This document shows positions 1 to 8,396 of a DNA stretch of 64,000 nt, piece after piece. A program made the position numbers and the translations under genes. Where the stretch lies: positions 1 through 64,000 of the forward strand of contig CAZERC010000001.1 of the NCBI GenBank assembly GCA_964515395.1. Direction: 5' to 3'. Numbering within the stretch: position 1 is the first letter of the stretch; every line of letters begins with the position of its first letter. The notes beneath the pieces are model-generated. The model was not told the origin of the DNA, ran no database searches, and saw only the letters and a program-made list of their open reading frames with translations. The stretch comes from UBA1876 sp964515395. Lineage in GTDB: Bacteria; Synergistota; Synergistia; Synergistales; Thermovirgaceae.

Positions 1-396
1 GATCACAAGGAACACGGGAACCGATGCGCCGGTGTTGATGCGATCAACAAGTATTCTGTCGGCGGGTCCAAGGCTCCTGTCGGTGGCTTCCGTGACAAGG
101 CAGACACAATCCACCTGGGACAGGAGCTTGAGAAGATTGTTCTCCATGGTCCGGCCCAGAAGGTGCAGGGGCCGATGCAATCCGGGCGTGTCCACAAGGA
201 CGACCTGTCCTTGTGTCTTTGAAAGGATGTATCGGGTGCAATGCCTGGTGGTTTGAGGCTTGGAGGAAACGATGGAATATTTCCAGCCCATCAGGGCGTT
301 GACAAGAGTCGATTTGCCCACATTGGGTCTGCCGGCGATCGCGACGACTCCGCTTTTGTAACCGGCGCTTTTGTCATCAGGAAGGTTCATGTTCAT
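1..396 (-). CDS. era: GTPase Era, N-terminal part (runs off the window edge)
   Basis: Era is a membrane-associated GTPase that helps mature 16S rRNA and the 30S subunit. The visible 132 residues hold the G1 P-loop GRPNVGKST at about residues 22-30, the Era-specific switch PQTTR at about 47-51 and the G3 motif DTPG at about 69-72. The C-terminal half of the G domain and the KH RNA-binding domain lie beyond position 1. The ATG at 396 is preceded by GGAAGAGG, and a second in-frame ATG lies at 390. The gene overlaps the end of cdd by about 20 bases, so the two are probably translationally coupled. It closes the classical phoH-pgpH-ybeY-cdd-era order. Confidence 0.93.
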   Translation of the reverse strand, partial: MNMNLPDDKSAGYKSGVVAIAGRPNVGKSTLVNALMGWKYSIVSSKPQTTRHCTRYILSKTQGQVVLVDTPGLHRPLHLLGRTMENNLLKLLSQVDCVCLVTEATDRSLGPADRILVDRINTGASVPVFLVI

Positions 397-814
397 CGTC
401 GCCTCTTCCGGGATCCTTGACGAAAGGGTGGGGGAAGAGCTCCGACAAGGAAAACAACAGCGGTTCGCCGTCTTTTTCAAGGACGACCGCCATGGAGGGA
501 TTGAATTCCGCGAGCACCTGCCTGCAGGCACCGCAGGGGAAACAGGGATTTCCTGAACTGCCGGCAATGGCAACGGCCACGGGATGGTCCATGTTTTCCG
601 AAACGCCTTTGGCCAGGGCGTTTCGCTCGGCGCAGATCGTGAGTCCGTAGCTCGCGTTTTCGACATTGCAGCCCGTGTAGATCGCGCCATCCCGGCACAG
701 CAGCGCGGCACCGACGGAAAATCCGGAATACGGCGCATGGGAGCGTGCAAGGGCTCTCCTTGCACGTTCCAGCAGCTCCGAGGGGGTCTTCCCCGTTATG
801 GCCGGCCATCGCAT
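377..814 (-). CDS. cdd: Cytidine deaminase
   Basis: Converts cytidine and deoxycytidine to uridine forms in pyrimidine salvage. The sequence has the small homotetrameric CDA pattern: GCNVENASYG, then CAERNA (first zinc Cys plus the catalytic Glu), then PCGACRQ (two further zinc Cys). Length is about 145 residues, normal for the class. I chose the ATG at 814 because AAGGTGG lies 9 bases upstream. A GTG at 826 is in frame but has no well-spaced SD. The gene lies about 30 bases after the CNNM gene and overlaps era. Confidence 0.93.
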   Translation of the reverse strand: MRWPAITGKTPSELLERARRALARSHAPYSGFSVGAALLCRDGAIYTGCNVENASYGLTICAERNALAKGVSENMDHPVAVAIAGSSGNPCFPCGACRQVLAEFNPSMAVVLEKDGEPLLFSLSELFPHPFVKDPGRGDDEHEPS

Positions 815-846
815 CTCAAACGCCACCTTTCTCAGAGGTCATTGTC

Positions 847-2133
847 TTACGGTTCTTCGTAGGCTCCCATCCCGACACCGGCATCCCTCGGCGACAGACG
901 GACAAGCTTGATGCGGTGATCTTCCACTTCCAGAACTTCAATGTCCCAGCTTCCGTAGTAAAGCCGCTGGCCCTGATCCGGAAACCGTCCGGCCAAAGAG
1001 AGGATGAGGCCCCCGATGGTATCGACATCGGCGGAAACGAAGGGGTAGCCGATTTCCTCGCTCAGATCCTCGAGATCCATGTAGCCTTTGACAAGATAGC
1101 TTCCTTCGGTTTCTTCCTGCAGCGGCGGAGTCTCCTCGTCATACTCGTCCTGGATCTCGCCGAATATCTCCTCGATGAGATCCTCGAGGGTGACCAGTCC
1201 GGCCGTTCCCCCGTACTCGTCAACGATGATGGCCATGTGGACCCGCTTGCCCTTCATGATGTCCAGAAGGTCCGCAATGCGCATCATCTCCGGGACGAAA
1301 AGGGCTTCCCGTTTGAGCCCGTGGACACTCTGGTCGTAACGGCCGGCGTAAATGGCCCCTATGATGTCCTTCACATAAAGGATGCCGACGATATGGTCGG
1401 GGCTCTTCTCAAAGACAGGAACCCTGGAATGCCCGCATTCCTGGAAAACCGCCACGGACTGCTCCAGGGTCATTTCCGAAGAAATGGCGACCATGTCGGT
1501 CCTGGGAATCATGATTTCGTATACCCGTGTTTCTTCAAAGGAGATGATCCCGTGGATCATCTTGCGTTCGTCCTCTTCAATAACCCCCGAAGCTTCGCCG
1601 ATGTCGACCATCTGCTCGATCTCTTCCCGGGTCACGAAGGTGTGCCGGGCCGAAAGGTCAACCCGGACAAGGGTCCCGATGAAGCGAACGATGCCGGTGG
1701 TTGCAAAGATCAAGGGGCTGGCGAAGACATGGATAACCCTCAAAACGGGCAGCGCCGCAATGACGAAAGCCTCGTACTTGACGATGGCGACGCTCTTTGG
1801 AAGGATCTCTCCGAATATGACGATCACCACCGTCATAAAGACCACGGAGACCAGCACGCCCTTGCTGCCCATCAGCGACAGGGCCAAAGACGTGGCCACC
1901 GCGCTGGCGGCGATGTTGACCAGGTTGTTCCCGATGAGTATCACTGTCAAGGCCCTTTGCATGTCCTCCAGGAGCCATTCGATGCTCTTTTTCCTCCCGG
2001 GATGCCTCTCCTGAAGGGCGAGCAGCTTTCCCCTTCCGATCGTCGTGACGGCGGTCTCGGAGCCGCTGAAAAAGGCGGATCCTCCCAGGAGAATGGCGAG
2101 AAGCAAAAATTCCTGAACCACATCTTCACTCAC
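847..2133 (-). CDS. CNNM/CorC-family membrane protein with CBS domains
   Basis: A 428-residue protein of the DUF21 + CBS pair + CorC_HlyC architecture, older name hemolysin C-like. Residues about 5-190 hold the hydrophobic DUF21 domain (it opens AFFSGSETAV), about 200-320 the two CBS modules (with GHSRVPVFE and DEYGGTAGLVTLEDLIEEIFGE-type features), and about 335-420 the CorC_HlyC domain. Family members take part in Mg2+ or other divalent-cation transport, and the substrate here is unknown. The start is a GTG at 2133, a few bases after the ybeY stop. In related genomes this gene sits in the same ybeY-era neighbourhood. Confidence 0.88.
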   Translation of the reverse strand: MSEDVVQEFLLLAILLGGSAFFSGSETAVTTIGRGKLLALQERHPGRKKSIEWLLEDMQRALTVILIGNNLVNIAASAVATSLALSLMGSKGVLVSVVFMTVVIVIFGEILPKSVAIVKYEAFVIAALPVLRVIHVFASPLIFATTGIVRFIGTLVRVDLSARHTFVTREEIEQMVDIGEASGVIEEDERKMIHGIISFEETRVYEIMIPRTDMVAISSEMTLEQSVAVFQECGHSRVPVFEKSPDHIVGILYVKDIIGAIYAGRYDQSVHGLKREALFVPEMMRIADLLDIMKGKRVHMAIIVDEYGGTAGLVTLEDLIEEIFGEIQDEYDEETPPLQEETEGSYLVKGYMDLEDLSEEIGYPFVSADVDTIGGLILSLAGRFPDQGQRLYYGSWDIEVLEVEDHRIKLVRLSPRDAGVGMGAYEEP

Positions 2134-2140
2134 CGTTGAA

Positions 2141-2665
2141 TCATTCCTCCTCCTTTGGCGCCGACAGCTTTCGCCCGGCGTAGGCCTTCACGAGGTCCTC
2201 CTGAATTTTCCACATCCTGGCCTTATCCTTTTCAGAGGCATGGTCCAGGGCAAAAAGGTGCAACACACCATGAACCAGGACCCAAAGGAGTTCGTCTTCA
2301 CAGGCTTTACCGCAGGCAACGGCATTGTCGGCGACTTGCACGGGACAGACCACGATGTCACCGAGCCCGAGTTCAGGCCACCCCGACGGTGGTGCAAAGC
2401 CGCCTTCATCGGTTTCCCACAGCGGGAAGGACAGCACGTCCGTTGGCTCGTCGATACCACGATACTTTCCGTTGAGTCGCCTCATTTCTTCGGGATCCAC
2501 CGCAGCGAGGGAGATCTCGAGGACTTCCGGCTTTCCGGCATCGGGGACAAGCCTCTCCCAAAGGTCGTCGATGGTTTCCTCGACGATTTCGAGTGAAATG
2601 GCTCCCAGCGCCATCCGGCTGCGCTCATCGGTCAGGATTGTCACCGTCACGGGCGGATCCACCAC
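2141..2665 (-). CDS. ybeY: Endoribonuclease YbeY (16S rRNA maturation)
   Basis: YbeY is a zinc-dependent RNase involved in 16S rRNA 3'-end processing and ribosome quality control. Signatures are LNGKYRGIDEPTDVLSFP in the middle and the zinc motif HGVLHLFALDH near residues 130-140 (H-x3-H-x5-H), followed by the usual downstream Met. Length is 174 residues, slightly longer than average. The start at 2665 overlaps the end of pgpH by about 40 bases, and a shorter start near MALGAIS is possible but would cut conserved sequence. Confidence 0.92.
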   Translation of the reverse strand: MVDPPVTVTILTDERSRMALGAISLEIVEETIDDLWERLVPDAGKPEVLEISLAAVDPEEMRRLNGKYRGIDEPTDVLSFPLWETDEGGFAPPSGWPELGLGDIVVCPVQVADNAVACGKACEDELLWVLVHGVLHLFALDHASEKDKARMWKIQEDLVKAYAGRKLSAPKEEE

Positions 2666-4706
2666 CTTCGGTTCCGGGCGTCGACTCCTCCACCGGCTTC
2701 ACATGTCGCGTGTGATACATGTGCCTGAGGGATTCAATGAAGCTCTCCCGGACGATCGAAATCTCTCTCAATGTCAAGTCCACGTTGTCTATCTGTCCTT
2801 CCTGAACTTTCGTTTCAACAACGTCTGAAACGATCTCCTGGATATCCCGCGTATCCAGGACCGCGGAACCTGCAGAGCGCACCGCAGCCTCCACGGAATC
2901 GGCAAGCATGATCAGTGCCGTCTCCCGGCTTGACGGTTTCGGACCTGGATAACAGAACTGCTCCACTGGTATTTCCTGTTCGGTGGTACGTGCCTTTTTG
3001 AAGAAATACTGAAGACATGTCGTCCCGTGATGTTCCTGGATGAAGTCGCATATCCGGCGAGGCAGGTTGTATTTCCGGGCCATCTCGAGTCCGTCTCTCA
3101 CGTGAGAGACGATAACCAAAGCGGACATGGTCGGGGCCAGGGCATCATGGGCATTCTCCCCGGCCTGCTGGTTTTCGACGAAAAACCGGGGTCTCCTGAG
3201 TTTCCCGATGTCATGATAATAGGCCCCCGCCTTGACAAGGAGCGATTTCATCATGAGCTTTTCGGCGGCAACCTCGGCAAGGGTCCCCACCATGAGGGAA
3301 TGGTGATAGGTCCCAGGCGCCTCGAGTTGCAACCTTTTCAGCAGGGGATGGGAAGGGTGGCTCAGATCCACGAGCCTCGTGGGCGTGAGGATGTCGAAGA
3401 TGGACTCCCAAACCGGCAAAAGGGCCACGGCGACGATGGACCAGAGAAATATTGAAAGAACGTCGATGGCGACCGATTGGAGCGAAACCTGCATTCCCAG
3501 GCCCCAGCGACACAAGAGGAGAATAGCTGCAGAAACTGATCCTATGACGGCAAGAGACCAGAAGAGGTGTCGTCGTCTGTCCACAGCGGGCAGGAGGAGA
3601 TACCCCAAAAAGGCAAGCGTCAATGCGATGACCAACGACAGGACGATCTCCGTCAGCGAGGCTCCCGCCGAAGCGAAGGCCCCCAGGATCCCGGCTCCGA
3701 GGACAAGCTGGAAGGCAAGATGGGCCGGGAAGCACAGGAACACCCAGGCACCCATGACCAGGATTCCGAACCCTTCGCCTCCATACCATTGTGAAAAATA
3801 CTGGAATATCCATCCCGCAGAGACAGAGGTGACGAGAAAGCCCCATTCCTTTGTCTGCAGATGGTATCCGCTGCGATGCTGGTACCACCAGTACCAGGCA
3901 AACCAGGTCAGCACCAGGATCAGGAGAAAAAGATATCCCTCATAGGGAAAGACCCGTTCGGGATATCCCTGGGACCTGAGTATTGCCGAAACGTCCGGCG
4001 TGATGAGTTCTCCTTCCCTGATGATGACGTCTCCCGTGGAAATGGTCCTTTCAATGGGTTGAACCTGCCTACGGATATAGGACCTGTAATCCGAAGTCGC
4101 TTCGGGATCGATACTGGCGGCGGGCTGCATCAGGTGATCGATAATCTGGAAGGCAAGATTTTTCTTGGCGCTGTCGAGTCCGGTTTCGTTGAGCATGCGC
4201 CACAGGGCATCAGCACCGTAGCCTTGGGGTTCCCCCTCGAGGAATCGGTTCCCGATAATCGAGACTGCTTCGAGAACCCGTTCACGGTCCGGCCCGGGAA
4301 GGTTCTGCAGAAGGCTCGTCAGTTCCTCGGGCAGGATGTCTTTCACATCACCCCTTGATACCCGTTCAAGTTTCAGGCCGATGTCTGTTTCGACATCCTG
4401 TTCACGCACCATGACCCCGAGAAGGTTCTCTTCCCGTTTCCGCCTGAGCTCCCGGGTCGCCTTTTCGTCGATATACTTCATCGGGTAACGGGAATAGTAG
4501 GTTCTCGGGGCGGGCTCCCCCTGCACGAAGGCATATCTCCCGGCGTCCACCCACCAGCTGCCGGCATAGACGGCGGAGATCACAAAAACCAGAATCAACG
4601 TGGCGATGACCTGGTTTTGCAGTTTGGGGAAGAAAGCCTGGATGCCCCTCAGACTGAAAGCGGTCCGAAGGGCGTGGCTACTTTGGCTTTTCTCACCGTT
4701 GCTCAT
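2625..4706 (-). CDS. pgpH: 7TM-HD cyclic-di-AMP phosphodiesterase family protein (PgpH/YqfF)
   Basis: A large membrane protein of about 693 residues with the 7TMR-HDED extracellular region, a seven-helix membrane block and a cytoplasmic HD domain. The HD motifs are visible: LEAPGTYHHSLMVGTLAE, AYYHDIGK and a later IQEHHGTT. Family members such as Listeria PgpH hydrolyse c-di-AMP. That fits the c-di-AMP synthase cdaA elsewhere in the window, but activity here is inferred. I start at the ATG at 4706, which overlaps the phoH stop by 14 bases. The 17 residues upstream in this frame lie inside phoH and look non-native. Confidence 0.9.
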   Translation of the reverse strand: MSNGEKSQSSHALRTAFSLRGIQAFFPKLQNQVIATLILVFVISAVYAGSWWVDAGRYAFVQGEPAPRTYYSRYPMKYIDEKATRELRRKREENLLGVMVREQDVETDIGLKLERVSRGDVKDILPEELTSLLQNLPGPDRERVLEAVSIIGNRFLEGEPQGYGADALWRMLNETGLDSAKKNLAFQIIDHLMQPAASIDPEATSDYRSYIRRQVQPIERTISTGDVIIREGELITPDVSAILRSQGYPERVFPYEGYLFLLILVLTWFAWYWWYQHRSGYHLQTKEWGFLVTSVSAGWIFQYFSQWYGGEGFGILVMGAWVFLCFPAHLAFQLVLGAGILGAFASAGASLTEIVLSLVIALTLAFLGYLLLPAVDRRRHLFWSLAVIGSVSAAILLLCRWGLGMQVSLQSVAIDVLSIFLWSIVAVALLPVWESIFDILTPTRLVDLSHPSHPLLKRLQLEAPGTYHHSLMVGTLAEVAAEKLMMKSLLVKAGAYYHDIGKLRRPRFFVENQQAGENAHDALAPTMSALVIVSHVRDGLEMARKYNLPRRICDFIQEHHGTTCLQYFFKKARTTEQEIPVEQFCYPGPKPSSRETALIMLADSVEAAVRSAGSAVLDTRDIQEIVSDVVETKVQEGQIDNVDLTLREISIVRESFIESLRHMYHTRHVKPVEESTPGTEGGGSARDGDNPDR

Positions 4707-5664
4707 AATCTTCGTAGGCCTGCACGATCCTCTGGACGATTTCGTGACGCACGACATCGCTTTTGCCGAGGGTCACAAAATCGATGCCCGGGATATCCTT
4801 CAATACAGACTGCACCACCTTAAGACCCGAATCCTTGCCCGCGGGCAGATCGACCTGGGTTACATCGCCGGTTACGACCGCCTTTGAACCGAAACCGAGC
4901 CGGGTGAGAAACATCTTCATTTGCTCCGGGGTCGTGTTCTGCGCTTCATCGAGAATGATAAAACTGTCGTTGAGTGTCCTCCCCCGCATGTAGGCCAATG
5001 GAGCGATTTCTATGACCCTCTTTTCGACGTACTTCATGAACCGCTCGGGTGAGAACATCTCGTAAAACGCATCGTAAAGGGGCCGCAAATAGGGATCGAC
5101 CTTCTCGCGGAGATCGCCGGGGAGGAACCCGAGGCTCTCGCCGGCCTCGACTGCAGGACGTACGAGCACGATCCTGCTGATCGCGGATTCCTTCAATGCA
5201 GCAACCGCCAGCGCTACAGCGAGGTACGTCTTCCCGGTGCCTGCAGGCCCTATGGAAAAAACGACTTCATTGTTGCGAATGGCATCGACGTATTTCTTCT
5301 GGCCCGTCGTCCGTGGACGAATCGGTTTCCCCCTGTAGGTCATGCAGATGACGTCTTCGTAAAGCGAAAGCAGGTCCACGTCCTCATGCTCCGCATAGAC
5401 GTTCATGGCATAGCTGACGACGGAGGGCTTCAGGATGTGCCCTTTTTTGGCCACCCCGACGAGTTGGGAGACGATCCGCGTCACCATCTCGACAGCATCG
5501 GCGTCGGGTCCCTGTATGGCAATTTCCTTTTCCCTGACGACGAGCCTGACGGGAAACCTTTGTTCTATGAGCCTGAGGTTCTCATCCTGCTGTCCGAGGA
5601 AGCGGGACATGGCCTCATCGTTGGGAACGACAATGACTGAATCCGCAGGTATGGTTGCATTCAC
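4693..5664 (-). CDS. phoH: PhoH-like ATPase
   Basis: A 323-residue PhoH-family ATPase with an N-terminal KH-like segment and a P-loop domain. Walker A is GPAGTGKTYLA at about residues 138-148. Walker B and neighbouring motifs read FIILDEAQNTTP and VVTGDVTQVDLP. The family is linked to RNA metabolism and ribosome maturation and typically neighbours ybeY, as here. The gene follows nfu by about 27 bases and overlaps pgpH. Confidence 0.93.
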   Translation of the reverse strand: MNATIPADSVIVVPNDEAMSRFLGQQDENLRLIEQRFPVRLVVREKEIAIQGPDADAVEMVTRIVSQLVGVAKKGHILKPSVVSYAMNVYAEHEDVDLLSLYEDVICMTYRGKPIRPRTTGQKKYVDAIRNNEVVFSIGPAGTGKTYLAVALAVAALKESAISRIVLVRPAVEAGESLGFLPGDLREKVDPYLRPLYDAFYEMFSPERFMKYVEKRVIEIAPLAYMRGRTLNDSFIILDEAQNTTPEQMKMFLTRLGFGSKAVVTGDVTQVDLPAGKDSGLKVVQSVLKDIPGIDFVTLGKSDVVRHEIVQRIVQAYEDYEQR

Positions 5665-5691
5665 CTCTTTGGACTTCGAATCCGTTGTCCT

Positions 5692-5928
5692 TTACCTTTC
5701 GCGGACGACTCCGGATATTTCCGGAATCTCTTTTTTCAGCACCGTTTCGACCTGGGCACGAAGGGTTTCCTGCGCGAAAGGACAGCTGCCACAGGCACCC
5801 GTCAGCCTGACCGTTACCGTGCCCTCGTCTTCATCGAAATTGATGTAATCGATATCACCACCGTGGCTCTGAAGAGCCGGGCGGATTTTTGACCCAATGG
5901 TCTCCTGAATCCTTTCTTCCGTTGTCAT
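5692..5928 (-). CDS. NifU C-terminal-domain iron-sulfur scaffold protein
   Basis: A 78-residue Nfu-type protein. It has the HGGDIDYINFDE region and the paired cysteines in GACGSCPFAQ that form a shared Fe-S cluster across a dimer. It probably delivers clusters to client enzymes. The ATG at 5928 is preceded by GGAGGAG at ideal spacing. The longer in-frame extension upstream runs into the promoter-like intergenic region and is not supported. It is the first gene of the nfu-phoH-pgpH-ybeY-cdd-era run. Confidence 0.88.
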   Translation of the reverse strand: MTTEERIQETIGSKIRPALQSHGGDIDYINFDEDEGTVTVRLTGACGSCPFAQETLRAQVETVLKKEIPEISGVVRER

Positions 5929-5983
5929 GGAATCTCCTCCACTTTCATTCATGGCGTTTTTTCGCGATTTACGCGTCCAGACA

Positions 5984-5992
5984 ATTATATCA
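5984..5992 (-). promoter_or_regulatory. Candidate extended -10 promoter for the nfu-phoH operon
   Basis: In the 88-base gap between oadA and nfu the minus strand reads TGA-TATAAT, a perfect -10 with an extended TG. No good -35 is seen. Transcription would start about 50 bases before the nfu ATG. Confidence 0.45.
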
Positions 5993-6016
5993 TCATCATT
6001 GCCCGGCACCGCGGCA

Positions 6017-7519
6017 TTATAAGGGATAGGCTGCTCCTTCGACAAGTTCCTCGAAACCTACGTCCCTTTTCGTCTGCATGGCGTACTTCCTGACAAGAAA
6101 ATCCTTCGCGACAGCGGGGAACAGCGCATAGCTCAAGGTATCTTCCGGCTGCATGATATAGGGTCCCATGATTTCACGGATTCTTTCGAGTTCGGGCTTG
6201 ATGATCTCACCGGGACGGCAGTCGATCGGTTTTTCATCACCGATGACCTTCTCTCGAATCGATTCGTCCATTTTCCCCGGAGGCCTCCCGTAAAAGCCGA
6301 GAAAATACTTTCTGACCTCGTTGGGAACGATCTTCCATCGCTCGCCGGTGAGCACGTTCAGCGTCGCCTGGGTCCCCACAAGCTGACTCGTCGGGGTAAC
6401 GAGAGGCGGATACCCCATTTCCTTCCTGACTTTCGGGACCTCCTCCAGGACATCCTGGAGTTTGTCCAGCGAATTCTGTTCTTTCAGCTGGCTCACGAGG
6501 TTGGAATACATTCCCCCTGGAATCTGATACAGCAGGACGTTGATGTCCACTCCTTCAAGGCCCATGACAAACTGCCGGTAAGCCTCCTTGACGGATTTGA
6601 AATGCCGCGCTATGGGGGCCAGTTTTTCGAGGTCGAGTCCGGTATCGAGGGGCCCGCGCTGCAATGCAGCCACCATGGCCTCCGTCGCGGGCTGGCTCGT
6701 CCCCATCGCCAGGGGGGAGATGGCGCAGTCGATGACATCGGCGCCGGCCTCGACAGCAGCGAGATATGACATGGCCGCCATGCCGCTGGTGTAATGGCAG
6801 TGGACCTGCACCGGGAGGCCCGTCTTTTCCTTGATGGCCCTTACCAGGGACGCTGCGTCGACAGGACTCAAAAGCCCCGCCATATCCTTGATGCAAATCG
6901 AGTCCGCACCCATTTGCTTCATCGTCAGCGACAGGTCGCCGAACGCCTCCAGCGTATGGACGGGGGATATGGTATAGGACAGGCACATCTGGAGATGGCT
7001 GCCTTCCCTTTTTACCTGGTCGGCTGCGATCTCCATGTTCCTGACATCATTCAGCGCATCGAAGATCCTGATGATGTCCAGGCCGTTTCCCACGGCCCTT
7101 TTCACGAACTCACGAACCACATCGTCGGCGTAGTGCCTGTAGCCCACCACGTTCTGACCCCTGAGAAGCATCTGGAGTTTCGTTTTTTTGAAACGTTTCC
7201 GCAGCTCCCGGAGCCTTTCCCAGGGATCCTCATCAAGGAAACGCATGCAGGAATCGAAGGTTGCCCCGCCCCACACCTCGAGGGAATGGTACCCCACTTC
7301 ATCCATCATTTCGGCCACGGGCAGCATATCCTTCGTTCGCAGCCTCGTCGCCATGATCGACTGGTGAGCATCCCTGAGCGCCGTTTCCGTAATCGCCACG
7401 CGACGATGTTGTTTTTCGTCTTTTTTCTCTTCCCCTGCCTTGCCCCCGGACACGGCAGTTTGCTCCTGTCGTTTTTCTGAACCATGCTGATCGACTTTGT
7501 GATCGGCTGTGTTTTTCAT
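6017..7519 (-). CDS. Biotin-dependent carboxyltransferase subunit (pyruvate carboxylase B / oxaloacetate decarboxylase alpha type)
   Basis: A 500-residue HMGL-like TIM-barrel carboxyltransferase. Visible motifs are ETALRDAHQS, EVWGGATFDSC, RGQNVVGYRHY, VQVHCHYTSG and the SQPATEA region, followed by the conserved carboxylase domain with TPTSQLVGTQA. It lacks a C-terminal biotinyl domain (no EAMKM-type motif), so the biotin carrier and its partner must be encoded elsewhere. The start at 7519 has GGAGGT 9-10 bases upstream. The first about 35 residues are highly charged and unlike the family. No sodium-pump or biotin carboxylase genes are adjacent, so the choice between oxaloacetate decarboxylation and pyruvate carboxylation is open. 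Confidence 0.88.
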   Translation of the reverse strand: MKNTADHKVDQHGSEKRQEQTAVSGGKAGEEKKDEKQHRRVAITETALRDAHQSIMATRLRTKDMLPVAEMMDEVGYHSLEVWGGATFDSCMRFLDEDPWERLRELRKRFKKTKLQMLLRGQNVVGYRHYADDVVREFVKRAVGNGLDIIRIFDALNDVRNMEIAADQVKREGSHLQMCLSYTISPVHTLEAFGDLSLTMKQMGADSICIKDMAGLLSPVDAASLVRAIKEKTGLPVQVHCHYTSGMAAMSYLAAVEAGADVIDCAISPLAMGTSQPATEAMVAALQRGPLDTGLDLEKLAPIARHFKSVKEAYRQFVMGLEGVDINVLLYQIPGGMYSNLVSQLKEQNSLDKLQDVLEEVPKVRKEMGYPPLVTPTSQLVGTQATLNVLTGERWKIVPNEVRKYFLGFYGRPPGKMDESIREKVIGDEKPIDCRPGEIIKPELERIREIMGPYIMQPEDTLSYALFPAVAKDFLVRKYAMQTKRDVGFEELVEGAAYPL

Positions 7520-7601
7520 CAGGATACCTCCTCGTTCCAGATCGTCATTCACCGGTACCACGCTTCCTCGATTCTATACTCTCCGCATCCTCCAGGCTAC
7601 C

Positions 7602-8396
7602 TCAGGTCCTGGTCTTGGCCCTCTGCCAGAGGTTCTCAAGTTCGTCAAGGCTGTATTCCGACCAGTCCCGCGAGCCTCCCTCGACAGTTTTTTCTATGAA
7701 CCCGAAACGCCTGGTGAACTTTTTATTCGTCTCCTGGAGACTGAATTCGGCATCGACTCCGAGGTGCCTCGCCAGGTTGACGACGGCAAACAACAGGTCT
7801 CCCACTTCTTCCCTGATTCGCTCCATGTCCTCCGATCTGCGGGCTTCGGCAAGCTCTTCGAGTTCCTCGTCGATCTTCTCAAGCAAGGGGGAAACATCAC
7901 CGGCGGGCCAGTCGAAGCCGACCTTGGCGGCCCTCTCCTGGATCTGGAAGGCCCGTACAAGGGCCGGGAGGCTTTTCGGAACCCCCGAAAGAATGGAATG
8001 ATCCCTGTCCCTGGCCCGTCGTTCCTCCTGTTTGATCTGCTCCCAGTTCTTCTTTACTCCTTCGCTGTCGGTGACGGAGACGTCTCCGAACACATGAGGA
8101 TGGCGGCGGATCAGCTTCTCCACAAGGATATCCAGAACGCCGCCAAGGTCGAAACTTCCTTCTTCCTCGGCGATTCTCGCAATGAAGGCCACCTGAAGCA
8201 GGTTGTCCCCGCATTCCTCGGCGATGATGTTTCCATCACCGGAATCGATCGCCTCGATCAGTTCGTAGGCTTCTTCAATGATGCAGGGCCTGAGGCTCTC
8301 CATCGTCTGTTCCCGGTCCCAGGGACATCCTCCGGGTTCCCGGAGCTTCCTGAGCACATCCATCAGTCTGAGCAGTTTTTCACCGGTAGTGTCCAT
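7602..8396 (-). CDS. mazG: Nucleoside triphosphate pyrophosphohydrolase MazG
   Basis: A 264-residue two-domain MazG. The first MazG fold carries EEAYELIEAI and EECGDNLLQV, the second EELEELAEAR and EEVGDLLFAV; these are the Mg2+-binding EExxE...ExxD patterns. It hydrolyses NTPs or dNTPs to monophosphates as house-cleaning. The ATG at 8396 has GGAGG 9 bases upstream, and the upstream ATG at 8405 abuts the SD itself. It overlaps the 3' end of mfd. Confidence 0.92.
   Translation of the reverse strand: MDTTGEKLLRLMDVLRKLREPGGCPWDREQTMESLRPCIIEEAYELIEAIDSGDGNIIAEECGDNLLQVAFIARIAEEEGSFDLGGVLDILVEKLIRRHPHVFGDVSVTDSEGVKKNWEQIKQEERRARDRDHSILSGVPKSLPALVRAFQIQERAAKVGFDWPAGDVSPLLEKIDEELEELAEARRSEDMERIREEVGDLLFAVVNLARHLGVDAEFSLQETNKKFTRRFGFIEKTVEGGSRDWSEYSLDELENLWQRAKTRT

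Noticed and set aside
745..2139. Long open frame on the plus strand antisense to the CNNM gene
   Set aside because: It is a high-GC antisense shadow: no SD, no family motif, and it lies opposite a clear CNNM/CorC gene.
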